A stretch of 64,000 nucleotides of DNA from positions 143,909,402-143,973,401 of the forward strand of contig NC_133122.1 in NCBI RefSeq assembly GCF_033568475.1. Direction: 5' to 3'. Under the pieces are notes generated by a model. It did no database searches. It saw nothing but the letters and a program-made list of their open reading frames with translations, and was not told where the DNA came from. Source of the stretch: Henckelia pumila (Eukaryota; Streptophyta; Magnoliopsida; Lamiales; Gesneriaceae). Shown piece by piece: positions 12,201 to 23,067 of this stretch. Each line of letters begins with the position of its first letter. Position 1 is the first letter of the stretch. A program made the translations under genes and the position numbers.

Positions 12201-15161
12201 CTGGGCAGACGATATGACTCGGTATGATCAAGTTCCAAAGTGGCTTCGTGCAAGTACCAAAGAAGTAAATACCACAATCGCTAATTTATCCAAGAAGTCA
12301 TCAAAGAATGTCTTCTATGGAGCAAGTACGGGCTTAGATTCCAGTGACATGGCTCATGAAACCGAGAGAAAGAGGGGGCGTCCCAAGAGGAAAATTCCTA
12401 TTTACACTGAATTGGATGACGACGAAGAAGAATTTTCTGAAGCCAGTTCGGAGGATAGGAATGGATATTCTGTACAAGAAGTGGGAGAAATTGGTGATTT
12501 TGAAGATGATGAATCTACTGGGGCTCCACGACTTAATAATGAGCAGTCAGAAGAAGATAGTCCTGTTTCTGCTGATGGATACCTACCCCAAAGAGCTTTG
12601 GAAAGCATCAGAAACGACCACATACTTGATGAAGCAGGTTCGTCTGGATCTTCTTCGCACAGTCAAAGGTTATTAAGGATGGTTTCTCCTTCTGCGTCTT
12701 CTCAGAAATTTGGATCACTTTCTGCTTTAGATGACAGATCCAACTCCCGTTCGAAGAAGTCGGTATGTCGTATAACATGCTTACTGTTCTCATAATGCTA
12801 TATTCTTGACTCTGTTGAGTTTTCTGATGTGCTTTTATTTCTACCAGGTAGATGAATTAGAAGAAGGGGAAATTGCTGCATCCGGTGATTCTCATATGGA
12901 CCACCAGCAATCTGGTAGCTGGATTCAAGATCGTGATGAAGGTGAAGATGAACAGGTCTTGCAGCCCAAAATTAAACGAAAACGAAGTATACGTTATCGT
13001 CCAAGGCCTGCAGATAGATTAGGAGAGAAACATATTAAGAAATCATCCCTTCGCCATGTGGATCATTCTCAATTGCAATTTCAGGGGGAACGTAAATATG
13101 CATTTCAGGCAAGGGATGAACATGCACATAATGTTGGAGAACCTAGTTCATTGAAAATTGACAAAAATGATTTATCCATCAAGAACAAGCGTAGTTTACC
13201 CTCGAGGAAAATATCTAATATAGCTAAATTGCATGGTTCTATGAAATCTGGTTCGGAACAGCCAAGGGATTATATTGCGGAACAGCCAAGGGAAAACTGG
13301 GACAATAAAGTGATGAAAAGGCCTACTGGTAGTGGACATAAAATGTCTGAGGTCATCCAGAGAAAGGTATAGAGACCCATCACTTTATAGGAGTGGTTGA
13401 TATTTTTACAAATTTCAAGTCAAATATGACAAAATCTAATCTTCGTTATGCTATACTTGTGTTCAGTTGGGAACATATCTGACAAATTTTCTTGCAGCCC
13501 TCTTTTCGTGCCTCCAGAGGGGAATGCTTTTAGTCATTTTTCCACCTCTTTTCTTTCGTGTTGCTCAAGTATGGTTTTCCCATATTTCTGTTTTGCAGTG
13601 CAAGAATGTCATCAGTAAGCTCCAGAGAAGAATAGATAAAGAAGGTCATCAAATAATACCCTTGCTAACTGAACTTTGGAAAAGAATTGAGAACTCCAAT
13701 CCTGTGGGTGGTGGTGGGGCAGGGAATAACCATTTGGACTTTAGAAGGATCGATCTTCGTGTAGAGAAATCTGAGTACGGTGGTGTCATGGAGCTTGTAT
13801 CTGATGTGCAACTTGTGTTGAAGTATGGCTTGCAGTATTATGGATTCTCGTATGAGGTAGTACTTGATTCTATCAGCAGACAAACTTCTGTTGCTTCCTT
13901 TTCTTTTTGTTATCTACCCCTTGTTCTGTCCAAATTCACTTTCTGGTGCAACTATGTTAACCATCACAAGCAAGTGTAGTGAGGCTATGAGATTACAAAT
14001 CTCTAGTCCAAGCCTTTCCTTTTGTCGGTGACCTGGTTCTATGGTCCTCATTAATGTGAGTTGTGAATGAACGTTGTTCATCATGTGTAAAGGCGCAATA
14101 TATGCTGTTATGATGTTAAGATACTTAGAATTTTTCTCCCCCTCTAAGAATTTCTAAAACAGAACATCTCACAGGAGCAAGTGGATGCTGGATTTGCATT
14201 TTATCCTTGGGTATATTAATTTGGCCTATGAATTTGTTGAACCGAACGCTCCAAATTGAGAACTTTTTAACTCACGGGAGTCTTGTTTCTTTTTTCCTCT
14301 GAGTTTAACTCAATCAACCCTGTGATGGGGTGGTACAAGCATCCTCTGAGGAAGTTTTGCGAACTTTTCATCTCTCGAGCAATTTAACTCATTCACTGCA
14401 ACTCAACCTGTCTATGTTATTGACAGAATGGATGAATGTCTGATGAATGACTACCTGTTAACTTGTTTTCTATATTTTTTGCTTGAACTAAATAAATTGA
14501 TGATCCAATGCAATAGGTGAGGTCGGAAGCGAAGAAAGTACATGATCTCTTCTTTGATATCTTGAAGATAGCATTTCCTGACACCGATTTTCGAGAAGCC
14601 AAAAATTCCATGTCTTTTTCTGGTCCAGTTTCTACACCAGCCACTGCTTCAAGACAGGTGCTTGCCAGTCAGACCAAGCGCCAGAAATTAGTGAAGGATG
14701 TGGATTCTGATAATAGTCATTTTCAGAAGCCACAGACTCGAGCAGCCAACCTTACTCTGGAGGACACCAAGACCAGGAGTTATACGACACAAAAGGAGCT
14801 TCGGCTTGGAAGTAGCAGTAGCCGTGAGCTTAGCCAACAGGATAATGCGCACCCATTTACTCATCCTGGGGACTTTGTTATCTGCAAAAAGAAGAGGAAA
14901 GACCGGGAAAAATCAGCAGTGAAGGCAGGGAATAGGTCAGCAGGTCCTCTCTCACCTACTGGCCTTGGCCTTAATATTAAAAGTCCAAGCTCGTTTTCTG
15001 GCACCAAAGATATGGGATTGATGCAGCAAATTGGTGCACAACAAAGTCGGGCTGCCCTTTCTCCTCAACAAGGGAATAGTGGTGGTAGTGCTGTTGGATG
15101 GGCGAATCCTGTAAAGAGAATGAGAACGGATGCCGGAAAGAGGCGCCCAAGCCATTTATGA
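3296..15161 (+). CDS. BRM: BRAHMA: SWI/SNF chromatin-remodelling ATPase
   Basis: This is the catalytic ATPase of plant SWI/SNF (BAF-type) complexes, a nuclear nucleosome remodeller. Fourteen coding exons join in frame: 3296-3427, 4957-6249, 6386-7711, 8821-8933, 9082-9169, 9280-9366, 9541-9633, 9712-9795, 9891-10094, 10900-11142, 11212-12762, 12848-13366, 13599-13856, 14517-15161. They give about 2211 aa, close to Arabidopsis BRM (about 2190). Visible domains: a glutamine tract (about 35-44), QLQ (about 455-475), HSA (about 790-865), Walker A DEMGLGKT (1004-1011), DEAQ box (1107-1110), LLLTGTPLQ (to 1140), helicase-C [10 protein letters not shown] (about 1383) and [13 protein letters not shown] (about 1413), a SnAC-like region, an AT-hook KRGRPKRK (about 1607), and a C-terminal bromodomain (about 1912-2030). 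The C-terminus RRPSHL matches BRM from memory. No disabling change was seen. Intron 9 carries a TRIM element. Confidence 0.96.
10513..10875 (+). mobile_element. TRIM-like miniature LTR retroelement inside BRM intron 9
   Basis: Two LTRs of about 127 bp (10513-10639 and 10748-10875) both start TGTTGGTGTGTTA and end TTTCTTAACA. Directly after the left LTR is TGATATCAGAGCC (10640-10652), one base off the initiator-Met tRNA primer site TGGTATCAGAGCC. A purine-rich AGAGGGG precedes the right LTR. The flanking 5-mers are ATGTT (10508-10512) and ATGCT (10876-10880), a target duplication with one mismatch. The internal part is only 108 bp and encodes nothing, so it depends on other elements. The two LTRs differ at many positions, so the insertion is old. 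Confidence 0.85.
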
Positions 15162-15191
15162 TGCCGAAAAGAGGCGCCCAAGCCATTTATG
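15130..15191 (+). repeat. 31-bp tandem duplication across the BRM stop codon
   Basis: Bases 15130-15160 and 15161-15191 are the same 31-mer with one mismatch. It encodes the last residues GKRRPSHL. The TGA stop (15159-15161) spans the junction, so the second copy lies in the 3' UTR. Confidence 0.9.
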
Positions 15192-15243
15192 GCTTTGTGA
15201 ATTGCATTATGCGATTATCGCAATTGTTGTCTTTTGAACAAAG

Positions 15244-15365
15244 GGAAAGATAGTAAACGAAATGTTATGTAATTGAGCTGCCATTCACATCTACCATGAA
15301 TGATGGAAAGATAGTTAATGAAATGTTTTGTAATTGAGCTGCCGTTTACATCTACTATGAATGAT
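15244..15365 (+). repeat. 61-bp tandem duplication in the BRM 3' UTR
   Basis: Copies at 15244-15304 and 15305-15365 share GGAAAGATAG, TGTAATTGAGCTGCC and CATGAATGAT-like blocks with a handful of substitutions. It lies about 80 bp after the BRM stop codon and is probably transcribed. Confidence 0.85.
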
Positions 15366-15657
15366 GGATGATACCTGTAAATTGTGCCACCCTTGGCATT
15401 TGCTAGCTCAGTGCTCATACAATTTAGAGGAGTTATTCGTGCAAATATGTAGTTTTTGAACTTTTATTTTATGGTAATGAATTTAGATATCTGCAAGACT
15501 GTAACTATAGTGTTTGGATTCTTTAAAAAGATTTTCATAAGCTTTTCTTTACAAAATTTCGATCACTTTTAGATTTGCTGTTCATGAAGCTCGAGATAAA
15601 GAAATTGTTAAATCTTAAGACCCGAAGTTTATTTCTAATGCATCTTTGCCAACAAAT

Positions 15658-16187
15658 AGGGGTGTTCAAATTTCGAATAAAACAGAAAAAATTGAAAATT
15701 CTAATCGAAAAAAAATCAAACACCTAACCGAAAATCGAAATTTAAAATTCGGATATAAATGTCAAAACCAAAATTTATTTGGTTCGATTTTGGATTATAT
15801 ATCTCAAAATCGAACCGACCGAAATAACCGAAATTTTATTAAATTAATAATTTTATTTCTGTTTATATTATATATTTTATGAGATGATACCTAGTGAATA
15901 AAGAATCATTTTTAATAATTTTTAGTTGATTTTGTTTATTTAAATCATTTAGATATTGAATTTAAATATTTTACAAAAAATTCATTTAAAAGATAACATA
16001 TTATATTTTAAAAATATTTATAATATTAATTAAAATAATTATATCAAAACCGAAATAACCGAACCGATTTAGTAAAAAACCGAATCGAACTAAAGGAAAA
16101 CGGTTCGGATATCGGATTATATATTTCTAAAACCGACATAAATAAAAAACCGAAAATCGGACCGAACCGACGGATGAACACCCATAT
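15658..16187. mobile_element. hAT-type MITE with 8-bp target duplication
   Basis: The element starts AGGGGTGTTCAAA and ends TGAACACCCATAT. It is flanked by perfect 8-bp direct repeats CAACAAAT (15650-15657 and 16188-16195), the length diagnostic of hAT elements. The interior is AT-rich, with CGGTTCGG/CCGAACCG motifs in both orientations. No transposase is encoded, so this is a 530-bp non-autonomous copy. Confidence 0.9.
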
Positions 16188-16653
16188 CAACAAATGAGAT
16201 TGCTGATTTGCGATAAAAATGGTTTAATTATGTTGCATGTTTATCATGTCTTATCAACGTATCAACGAAAGAAGGCCCAGAGAAAAGAAATGATCTTAAT
16301 AAATGCATTAAGAAATGAGATGAATATAACACAATCAAGAAGAGAATAAATCAATTAAAACAACGCGAATAAACACGCATCAACATTGTATTTTAACAAA
16401 ATTTTTTTTAATTTTATTACATCCAATGTGCATTCATATACGAAACACTGTATCTTGCTAGTATACATGCGTATATGATATGCATGAATCGAAGCATGAG
16501 GATCACTGCTAAATCATCTACTCAAATTATTTTGAAAAAACAAAAAAAATAGCCTTCCAACTATGCAAAAGAGCCATGTACATGTAATTGCACAAAACAA
16601 TAAAAGATTTGAGTTAGTTCTCTATGGAAAGGTCAGAGTATATATATCAGGCC

Positions 16654-18940
16654 TCAGCTAATGGTAGCAATAGGAGTCCTCGGGCTCGGCAGCCCCATAT
16701 ACGCCACCCTCGGAGAGAGTCGAACCTTCGGACTAGGCCGAGGTGACGGGATCGGCCCATAATTATTGAGAAATCCATTAGCCACCCGAGGTGAAAGGTG
16801 AACCTGTTCCAGTGCTCGGAATTGTAACTCTGCTGGGTATTCTCTAACACATCCAATGCGCGGTCCTGCCCCGGTGCTCCATTTGCATGACATACGATTA
16901 GCCAAGCCGTAAACCGGCTTATCTTTGTGATCACTGATAGATATCTTTGCTGGTTCTTTAGCTGGAACATCCTTAGTAGCTACATTAGCATCCTCTAGTT
17001 GGTCTACACTTGACATCAGTTCGTCTCTACTAGGAGGACGATCATCGTCGGTTGCACATCTCTGGTTGGAGAAACATAGATAGATAACGGCATATATCAG
17101 AAAGGGAAGTTCAGTTTGAATATTGAAGTTCTATATTTCTAAAGCTTATAGTCGTTTTTTCAAAGAATCACTCACCTCCACGTTTGCGAGATCGACAGAA
17201 TTTTCCTCAAGAAAGCTAATGAACTCCCTGAAGTTCTCCTCTGTTGGGAGATAATGGCCACTGTATGGCCAGATTGCCTAGTAAAATTCGATGAATTGTT
17301 AGCCGGCTCGAGAAACTACCCGATAATGAGTTCACTGCAACATTAGTGCTTTTTATTTTTTTTTTTACCTCAAGAACACCTCCATGAGCAACTAATCTTC
17401 CAGCAGCAGTGATGGCTCCACCAGCTAGGAAACTCGAGTGCTGGAATAGGCCTTTCTGCTTCTGCCCGATGTACAAAGTTCTCGTCGTGCTAAGAACAAA
17501 GATCCATTTCGAGCCCACGACCGTGTTGACCAGAACACCACCTTGTCTGTATACAAGCTTCCCATTTTCAATCACGACCTCATATGCTTTTCTCTCTTTC
17601 TGTTGCATACATTTGAGGTAAGCATGTTGTAAAAGTCACCAAGCAAATGCTTTGTATGTTGATGTAATGTCAAGAATTCTAAGATGCTCAAAAGACTTAC
17701 GGGTCCAAGATATTTGATGCATTGATGTTGTAAGTTGGTTCTTGAGCACTTTTCTAGATTTATTTCCTTCCCATCTCCGATATCCAACCTTCAACAACAT
17801 GTAACAAACGACATAAGCGGAAGCACATATGGAGATAACAGACTTTCTATCAAGGAAATTTTGATTGGAGTAATGATGTATTTAACTATTTAAGGTTTGG
17901 TTTATGAAAAGGATTGGATGAGTGCTCACCAGTAAAAGAATGGTTGTGCACTTTCACTTTTGAACCAGATGTCATAATATAGATGTAAATTGTGCCCATA
18001 TCGATGTCGTGGATCAATCTGCAGAAAATCAAGCCAAGAAAACAAAAACATGAGTTACAAGATCAAAAGCCTAGTTGAATCATCCTCCCCCCTGTTAAAT
18101 GATTCTATTGATGCACATATACTTGGTCAAATTAATGATTTTGGCCCACAAGTTACAAAAACTTTGAAGCACATGAAAGGTTCAGGGGACCTACTGCTTC
18201 AAGCCAGTGTCTTAGAGCAAGTTTTTGAGCCTTTTCATGCTTACACAATCCCTTCCCGACCTGCAAGAAATTCAATCTTTAGATCAGAATCCAAAACACA
18301 CAACCAAAAACAAAATTGCGAGCTAGTACGAAACAAAATGGCTGTTGAAAAATCGACCTTGGCAGCTCTGGTGCGCGCTCTTGCCCACCGTGAAACAGCG
18401 GTCTCTGGTTTCTCAACGTCAAAGAACGACACCGAGCTCTGTTTAAGAGCTGCGAAATCCATAGCCTTCCACCTACAAACGTTCATGACTACCGGTTAAG
18501 TTAAGCGGCGAAAATGGTTCCAACAAGTACTAACAGAAAAGGACTATATGATCGAACCATAGCTCCTCCACAACAACTGCACAATCTGCTAGGTTTCTTC
18601 TAGTCCGGTAGCTCTTGTAGACCTTTTGTAGCTTCACGGCAGCCGCGTCAAGCTCGCTAATGCGTCGTGGAGTGAACATGAAGGCCGGTTCGGGGAGAGA
18701 AGCAGCTGCTGAAACCATTTTACGCCCATAGCATACGGCATTTGCATTCGAGTCAGAGTGATCAGACCCTGCATTTCGGATATCTTGGACTAGATCCTTG
18801 AACGAGAGTGTTGTTTCGAGCACTACTTTTATAGGCTCACGATTGCGAAAACTAAACGAATTCTTCCTACTCATGTTATTCGCGCTTTTTGGCGTGGTGA
18901 CGGCCGCAGAATTCGCAAGGCCATCGGCTCTCAAAGTCAT
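16654..18940 (-). CDS. IQM-family IQ-motif calmodulin-binding protein
   Basis: This gene encodes a plant IQM protein, which binds calmodulin through one IQ motif. Minus-strand coding exons in order: 18940-18558, 18472-18358, 18260-18195, 18018-17930, 17788-17701, 17599-17369, 17277-17176, 17061-16654. They join in frame to about 493 aa, the usual IQM size. The IQ motif [19 protein letters not shown] is near residue 105-125. It is followed by the family core ([40 protein letters not shown]) and an [12 protein letters not shown]-rich tail. An upstream ATG-CAG at 19039-19034, bounded by GTGAG, could splice in frame to an acceptor before 18946 and add four residues (M-Q-I-K). I list the internal ATG at 18940 as the conservative start. 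Which IQM paralogue it is cannot be told. Confidence 0.9.
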
Positions 18941-19039
18941 CTTGATCTGCAGGTATATATATCCAGACTAATAAAGATCTTTCTTTATATATTTATATAT
19001 ACACTGTTCCACTGAAGATTTCAAGGCTCTCACCTGCAT

Positions 19040-20630
19040 AGTTTGTTGTGATACTTGGCATCAGTAACAAAATAAAAAATTTCATGCCAAGTTCAGAGAT
19101 AGACTATATTACAGCATAATCAAGGAGCAAGAAATGCCTATTGTGCTACTTCATGATCACATCAGAAAACATCTTAAAAAAAACTAACAGAAATGGAAGA
19201 ATCAGCTAGCTAGCTCGTTGCAAGTTCTTTTCTTTTCGATGAAATATATCTTGTTAATGATCAGAAAAGGTGTTAATTAAAAATGATCACCACCATCTCT
19301 TATATATATATATATACATGTGTGTGTTCATATCTTGAAAACTTGGAATACCTATTATAACACGTGTTAGATATGGACTGTAAAGTGGTGTTTGAATTCT
19401 TTCAGCGCCAAAAATGCACAGGTTGAAAACCCTGAAAAAGCTTTTGATTTCTTGAAATGGGAATGCATAAAAATGGTGATCAGTCTGAATATTCAATGTT
19501 TTGTGCTGCTTTGAAAGCTCGAAATTTGATTGATTCAAAGCTTAATTATTTTTTTTCTTGGGAGTGGAAAACTTGTATCGAAGGTTTATGTATATATATA
19601 ATTATGTATGAGATCGTGATAGTATTATTGGTCAAAGAAAGCAAGCTTTAACACGCTCATGCAGAAAATCTTTGTCTTTGTCTTGTTTTGTTCTTGAATT
19701 TTGTGGGTGTTTTTTTGAACAATTTAGAAGGTCAACTAGGAATATTAATATTTAAAGAAAACAAAAGTTTGAGGCGAGGAAAACTAGAATGTCATGCTGA
19801 GGTGGACTGAAGTGAATAATATTGGAATTTTAATTTATTGATGATTTTTTTTTTAAAATTAATAAATGGATAGATGAATGAAATGTTTTATTAATGATTG
19901 TTTGTATTTTATTCATTTATGACGTTTAGTATGTTTAATTTTTAATAATTTTCTCAAATTACAGGATTTGTTTGAACAAAGTGTATCGTAGTTTGGAGCA
20001 TCGATCAAAATTGTCGATTAAAATTTTTTAATCATTATAAAAATAATATCCAAGTAATTTACACGTTTAAATTTAGAAATGGCGTTATATCTTATTTCTA
20101 ACTTTAATATTATGGCTATCGATTTTAACTGATTAGGTAATTTTTATTGACAATTTTAATAAATTTTATTCTTTTAAATCAAAAAATTAAAACGTCTTAA
20201 TTGAGTTTAGAAATTTGTTTGAAAAATTGGAGTATATTTTTGAAAAAAATATCCAAAATGTATTTATCGAAAATTAATTTTGAGACTGAAATTGATCATG
20301 CATCACATGTAAAATTTGAGTAATTCATAACTGTGAGATTGAAATTAAATTATGCCATAGTTAATTCATCCTTTAGATTTGTGACGTATTTATCGTCCAA
20401 AGATTAGCATATCCGTTTCTGAGACTTTTGTGTATATATAGATGTCACAAATCTAAATCGTGTAGCAATAGAAACATTTTCCTTCCACAGCGAAAATTTG
20501 AACACTAACATTCAATTTAGTTATTATTCGAAAGATACATGCATGAAACTAAAAAATTTATTACAAAAAACTAAAACATTGTTTCCACTTAAATTAAATA
20601 GTTTACACACACACACACACACATATATAT
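19040..20630. other. AT-rich upstream/intergenic region of the IQM gene
   Basis: This region presumably holds the IQM promoter and leader at its left end (minus-strand gene). No coding feature is supported. It contains a short (TA)n run near 19300 and a (CA)n run at about 20604-20622. Confidence 0.4.
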
Positions 20631-20631
20631 A

Positions 20632-20794
20632 GGGTAGATTTTAACTTAGCATACGAGTAATACCCCAATGATAGATCTAATGTCATATGATTTGTCACGT
20701 CAACAATATATAATTAATTACGTCTATGTGTAAAAATACAAACCGTTGGATGCATGATTTGGATATTACTCATATACTAGGATCTCATCTACCT
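20632..20794. mobile_element. Small MITE with imperfect long inverted termini
   Basis: The left end GGGTAGATTTTAACTTAGCA and the reversed right end AGGTAGATGAGATCCTAGTA continue into shared TA(C/T)GAGTAATA(C/T)CC, giving roughly 34-bp imperfect inverted repeats around a 163-bp unit. It follows a CA/TA microsatellite. Any target duplication is hidden in TA sequence. Confidence 0.55.
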
Positions 20795-21189
20795 ATACAC
20801 ATATGTGGGTACAACTTACAAGCTGAGTTGGCGTACAACTCACGTCCATGTGCTTTTTAATTTTGTGAAGTGACAAGAAATTTTTTTTTCATTATTAATT
20901 TAATTCATCTTTGTTGGTAATCTAACCAAAATCTTCATCAATCAATCGAATAGAACTATAGAAGATGAATATTTGAATGATAGTGTAATTATTTATATTA
21001 AAAATGTTATATCTCGTATCATGTCGAATATAGTTAGTACTAATTATTTTTGAAAAATTTCATGTCTAAGAGACATTGTTAGTTAGATCTGAAATTAAAA
21101 ATATTATTTATATTTTTTATTATATTTTAATTTTTGTTATTGATGATTGCATGTATACATATGTGTGTGTTCTTCTTTAGATTATTGTC
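20795..21189. other. AT-rich spacer, no feature seen
   Basis: Non-coding AT-rich DNA without recognisable genes. Confidence 0.4.
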
Positions 21190-21468
21190 CTTCTTCGGTA
21201 AAATTTCTAGATCCGCCCCTGCTGGACCATAAAAACCATCTAGCTCGGACGAAACCGTGCTACTACCGTCGCTGCTGGCTCAAGCCCGTCCATCGACCGA
21301 CCACCCCAGGCAACTCATATATCAAGCCCGACCACTCCATAGTGGCTCAGCCGAACTCTCGGCCTTAACCATCCAAACCCGGCCAACCTGGAATGCGCTC
21401 AACCCCACGAACAAAAGCCCTACGTACCGTTAGATTTCCGGTCTTGGCCCCTTCCATGAACAAAAGCC

Positions 21469-21470
<2 letters not shown>
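21190..21470. other. GC-richer non-coding segment of unknown origin
   Basis: The composition shifts sharply from the flanking AT-rich DNA. The left end TTCTAGATCCGCCCCTGC resembles the reversed terminus (CAGGGGCGGATCTAG) of common plant DNA transposons, but no partner end was found. A short AACAAAAGCCCTA unit is repeated near 21410 and 21460. No convincing protein is encoded. Confidence 0.35.

Positions 21471-21472
<2 letters not shown>

Positions 21473-21536
<64 letters not shown>
21473..21536. repeat. (TA)n(GA)n microsatellite
   Basis: About 25 TA units pass into a GA run directly beside the first hairpin MITE. Similar TA tracts recur through 21.8-22.8 kb. Confidence 0.9.
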
Positions 21537-21538
<2 letters not shown>

Positions 21539-21679
21539 TTTTTTTATGGTGCCCAACATTATATTCCCACTTCATGCCCACCATGTACAATAGATGAGTT
21601 GACCGGTACAATAGATGAGTTGACTTGTACATGGTGGGCATGAAGTGGATATATAGTGTTGGGCACCATAAAAGAACTT
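21537..21679. mobile_element. Foldback MITE 1
   Basis: The arms TTATGGTGCCCAACA and TGTTGGGCACCATAA pair. Inside them, CTTCATGCCCACCATGTAC pairs with GTACATGGTGGGCATGAAG. The centre holds two copies of ACAATAGATGAGTTGAC. The unit folds as one long hairpin and is embedded in TA repeats. Confidence 0.8.
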
Positions 21680-21690
21680 TATATATATAT

Positions 21691-21810
21691 AGTTTTGTTA
21701 TGCTGCCCACCAATCGTGTCAACCTCTGTGCCCACCATGTATAAAACACTCAACTATTGCACATGGTGGGCACAGAGGTTGACACGGTTGGTGGGCAACA
21801 TAACAAAACT
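21691..21810. mobile_element. Foldback MITE 2
   Basis: It begins AGTTTTGTTATGCTGCCCAC and ends GTGGGCAACATAACAAAACT. GTCAACCTCTGTGCCCACCA pairs with TGGTGGGCACAGAGGTTGAC. It is 120 bp, almost wholly self-complementary, and lies between two TA tracts. Confidence 0.85.
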
Positions 21811-21837
21811 ATATATATATATATATATATGTATATA

Positions 21838-21936
21838 CATGTGTGTATATATATTTCAAAGTTTTTGCCAATGAAATGTTAGGAAATTATCTGTAGATCT
21901 TGAGAAGTACTTGAAATAATCTCTTACAAACACTAC

Positions 21937-22002
<66 letters not shown>

Positions 22003-22109
22003 TGTATATACATGTGTGTATATATATTTCAAAGTTTTTGCCAATGAAATGTTAGGAAATTATCTGTAGATCTTGAGAAGTACTTGAAATAATCTCTTAC
22101 AAACACTAC

Positions 22110-22151
<42 letters not shown>

Positions 22152-22259
22152 TGTATATACATGTGTGTATATATATTTCAAAGTTTTTGCCAATGAAATG
22201 TTAGGAAATTATCTGTAGATCTTGAGAAGTACTTGAAATAATCTCTTACAAACACTACT
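21838..22259. repeat. Three tandem copies of a 100-bp block separated by TA tracts
   Basis: Copies at 21838-21938, 22011-22110 and 22160-22259 are virtually identical. Each starts CATGTGTGTATATATATTTC and ends TTACAAACACTACT. They are spaced by TA microsatellite of varying length, with periods of 173 and 149 bp. Confidence 0.9.
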
Positions 22260-22284
22260 TTATATAGTGGTGAAATCGTGGACA

Positions 22285-22378
22285 ATTAAAGTAGTGTTTG
22301 TAAGATATTATTTCAAGTACTTTTCAATTTCTACATATAATTACCAAACATTTCATTGGAAAAAAGTTTGAAATATAT
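22285..22378. repeat. Inverted, diverged copy of the tandem block
   Basis: AAAGTAGTGTTTGTAAGA through CATTTCATTGGAAAAAAGTT is the reverse complement of the preceding block with substitutions. Further diverged relatives occur around 22740-22960 and 25520-25640, so this is an interspersed family. Confidence 0.8.
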
Positions 22379-22393
22379 ATATATATGTATATA

Positions 22394-22522
22394 CAATTTT
22401 GCTATCCTGCTCACTCACCGTGCCCACCTAATGTGCCCACCATGAGGTGTCACTCAACTGTTGAGTGACACCTCATGGTGGGCACATTAGGTGGGCACGG
22501 TGGGTGGACAAGATGGCAATTG
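22394..22522. mobile_element. Foldback MITE 3 (near-perfect palindrome)
   Basis: It is 129 bp, from CAATTTTGCTATCCTGCTCA to the GGCAATTG end. The central arms AGGTGTCACTCAAC and GTTGAGTGACACCT meet with no loop. GTGCCCACCTAATGTGCCCA pairs with TGGGCACATTAGGTGGGCAC. Few mismatches are visible and all lie near the tips. Confidence 0.88.
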
Positions 22523-22562
<40 letters not shown>

Positions 22563-22578
22563 GTTTTGCTATATATAT

Positions 22579-22722
22579 AGTTTTGCTATGCTGCCCACCT
22601 CCATGCCCACCTATGAGGTGACACTCATCCATTGGATGAACCATTTGTATATGATTCATCTCATCCAATGGATGAATGTCACCTCATAGATGGGCACCGG
22701 AGGTGGGCAGCATAGCAAAACT
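22579..22722. mobile_element. Foldback MITE 4
   Basis: It begins AGTTTTGCTATGCTGCCCAC and ends GTGGGCAGCATAGCAAAACT, exact inverted repeats. The inner arms ATGAGGTGACA and TGTCACCTCAT are also paired. A TA/CT microsatellite precedes it. A truncated start of the same terminus occurs at 22562. Confidence 0.88.
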
Positions 22723-23067
22723 CATATATATATATTGCACGATTTTCACCACTATATATATTATATATAATGACACGATTTCATTGGCAAAAAGTTTGAT
22801 ATATTGTTATATATATATATATGTATATATAGTTAGGACACGATTTCACCATTATATTATAAATAATATAGAATGGTGAAAATCGTGTGCGATTAAAGTA
22901 ATATTTGTAAGAGATTATTATATAATACAGTGGTGAAAATTGTAAGAAAATTGCTCTAACCACCTTTGTGAAAGTACGTATGAGCTAATACATCCTTGTG
23001 TAACGAGTTTGGACATTTAATCCCCTATGTTATAATTTTTTTAACATGAAAGTTCTTATCCAAACGA

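Noticed and set aside
17409-17621. Plus-strand frame opposite an IQM exon
   Set aside because: It is the antisense shadow of the IQM coding exon 17369-17599.
21420-22044. Long frames of alternating Ile and Tyr
   Set aside because: They are translations of (TA)n microsatellite, not genes. The same applies near 39257, 60870, 62363 and 63445-63797.
21838-22259. Regularly spaced repeats resembling a CRISPR array
   Set aside because: Spacers are TA microsatellite, units are 100 bp, and the genome is a plant's.
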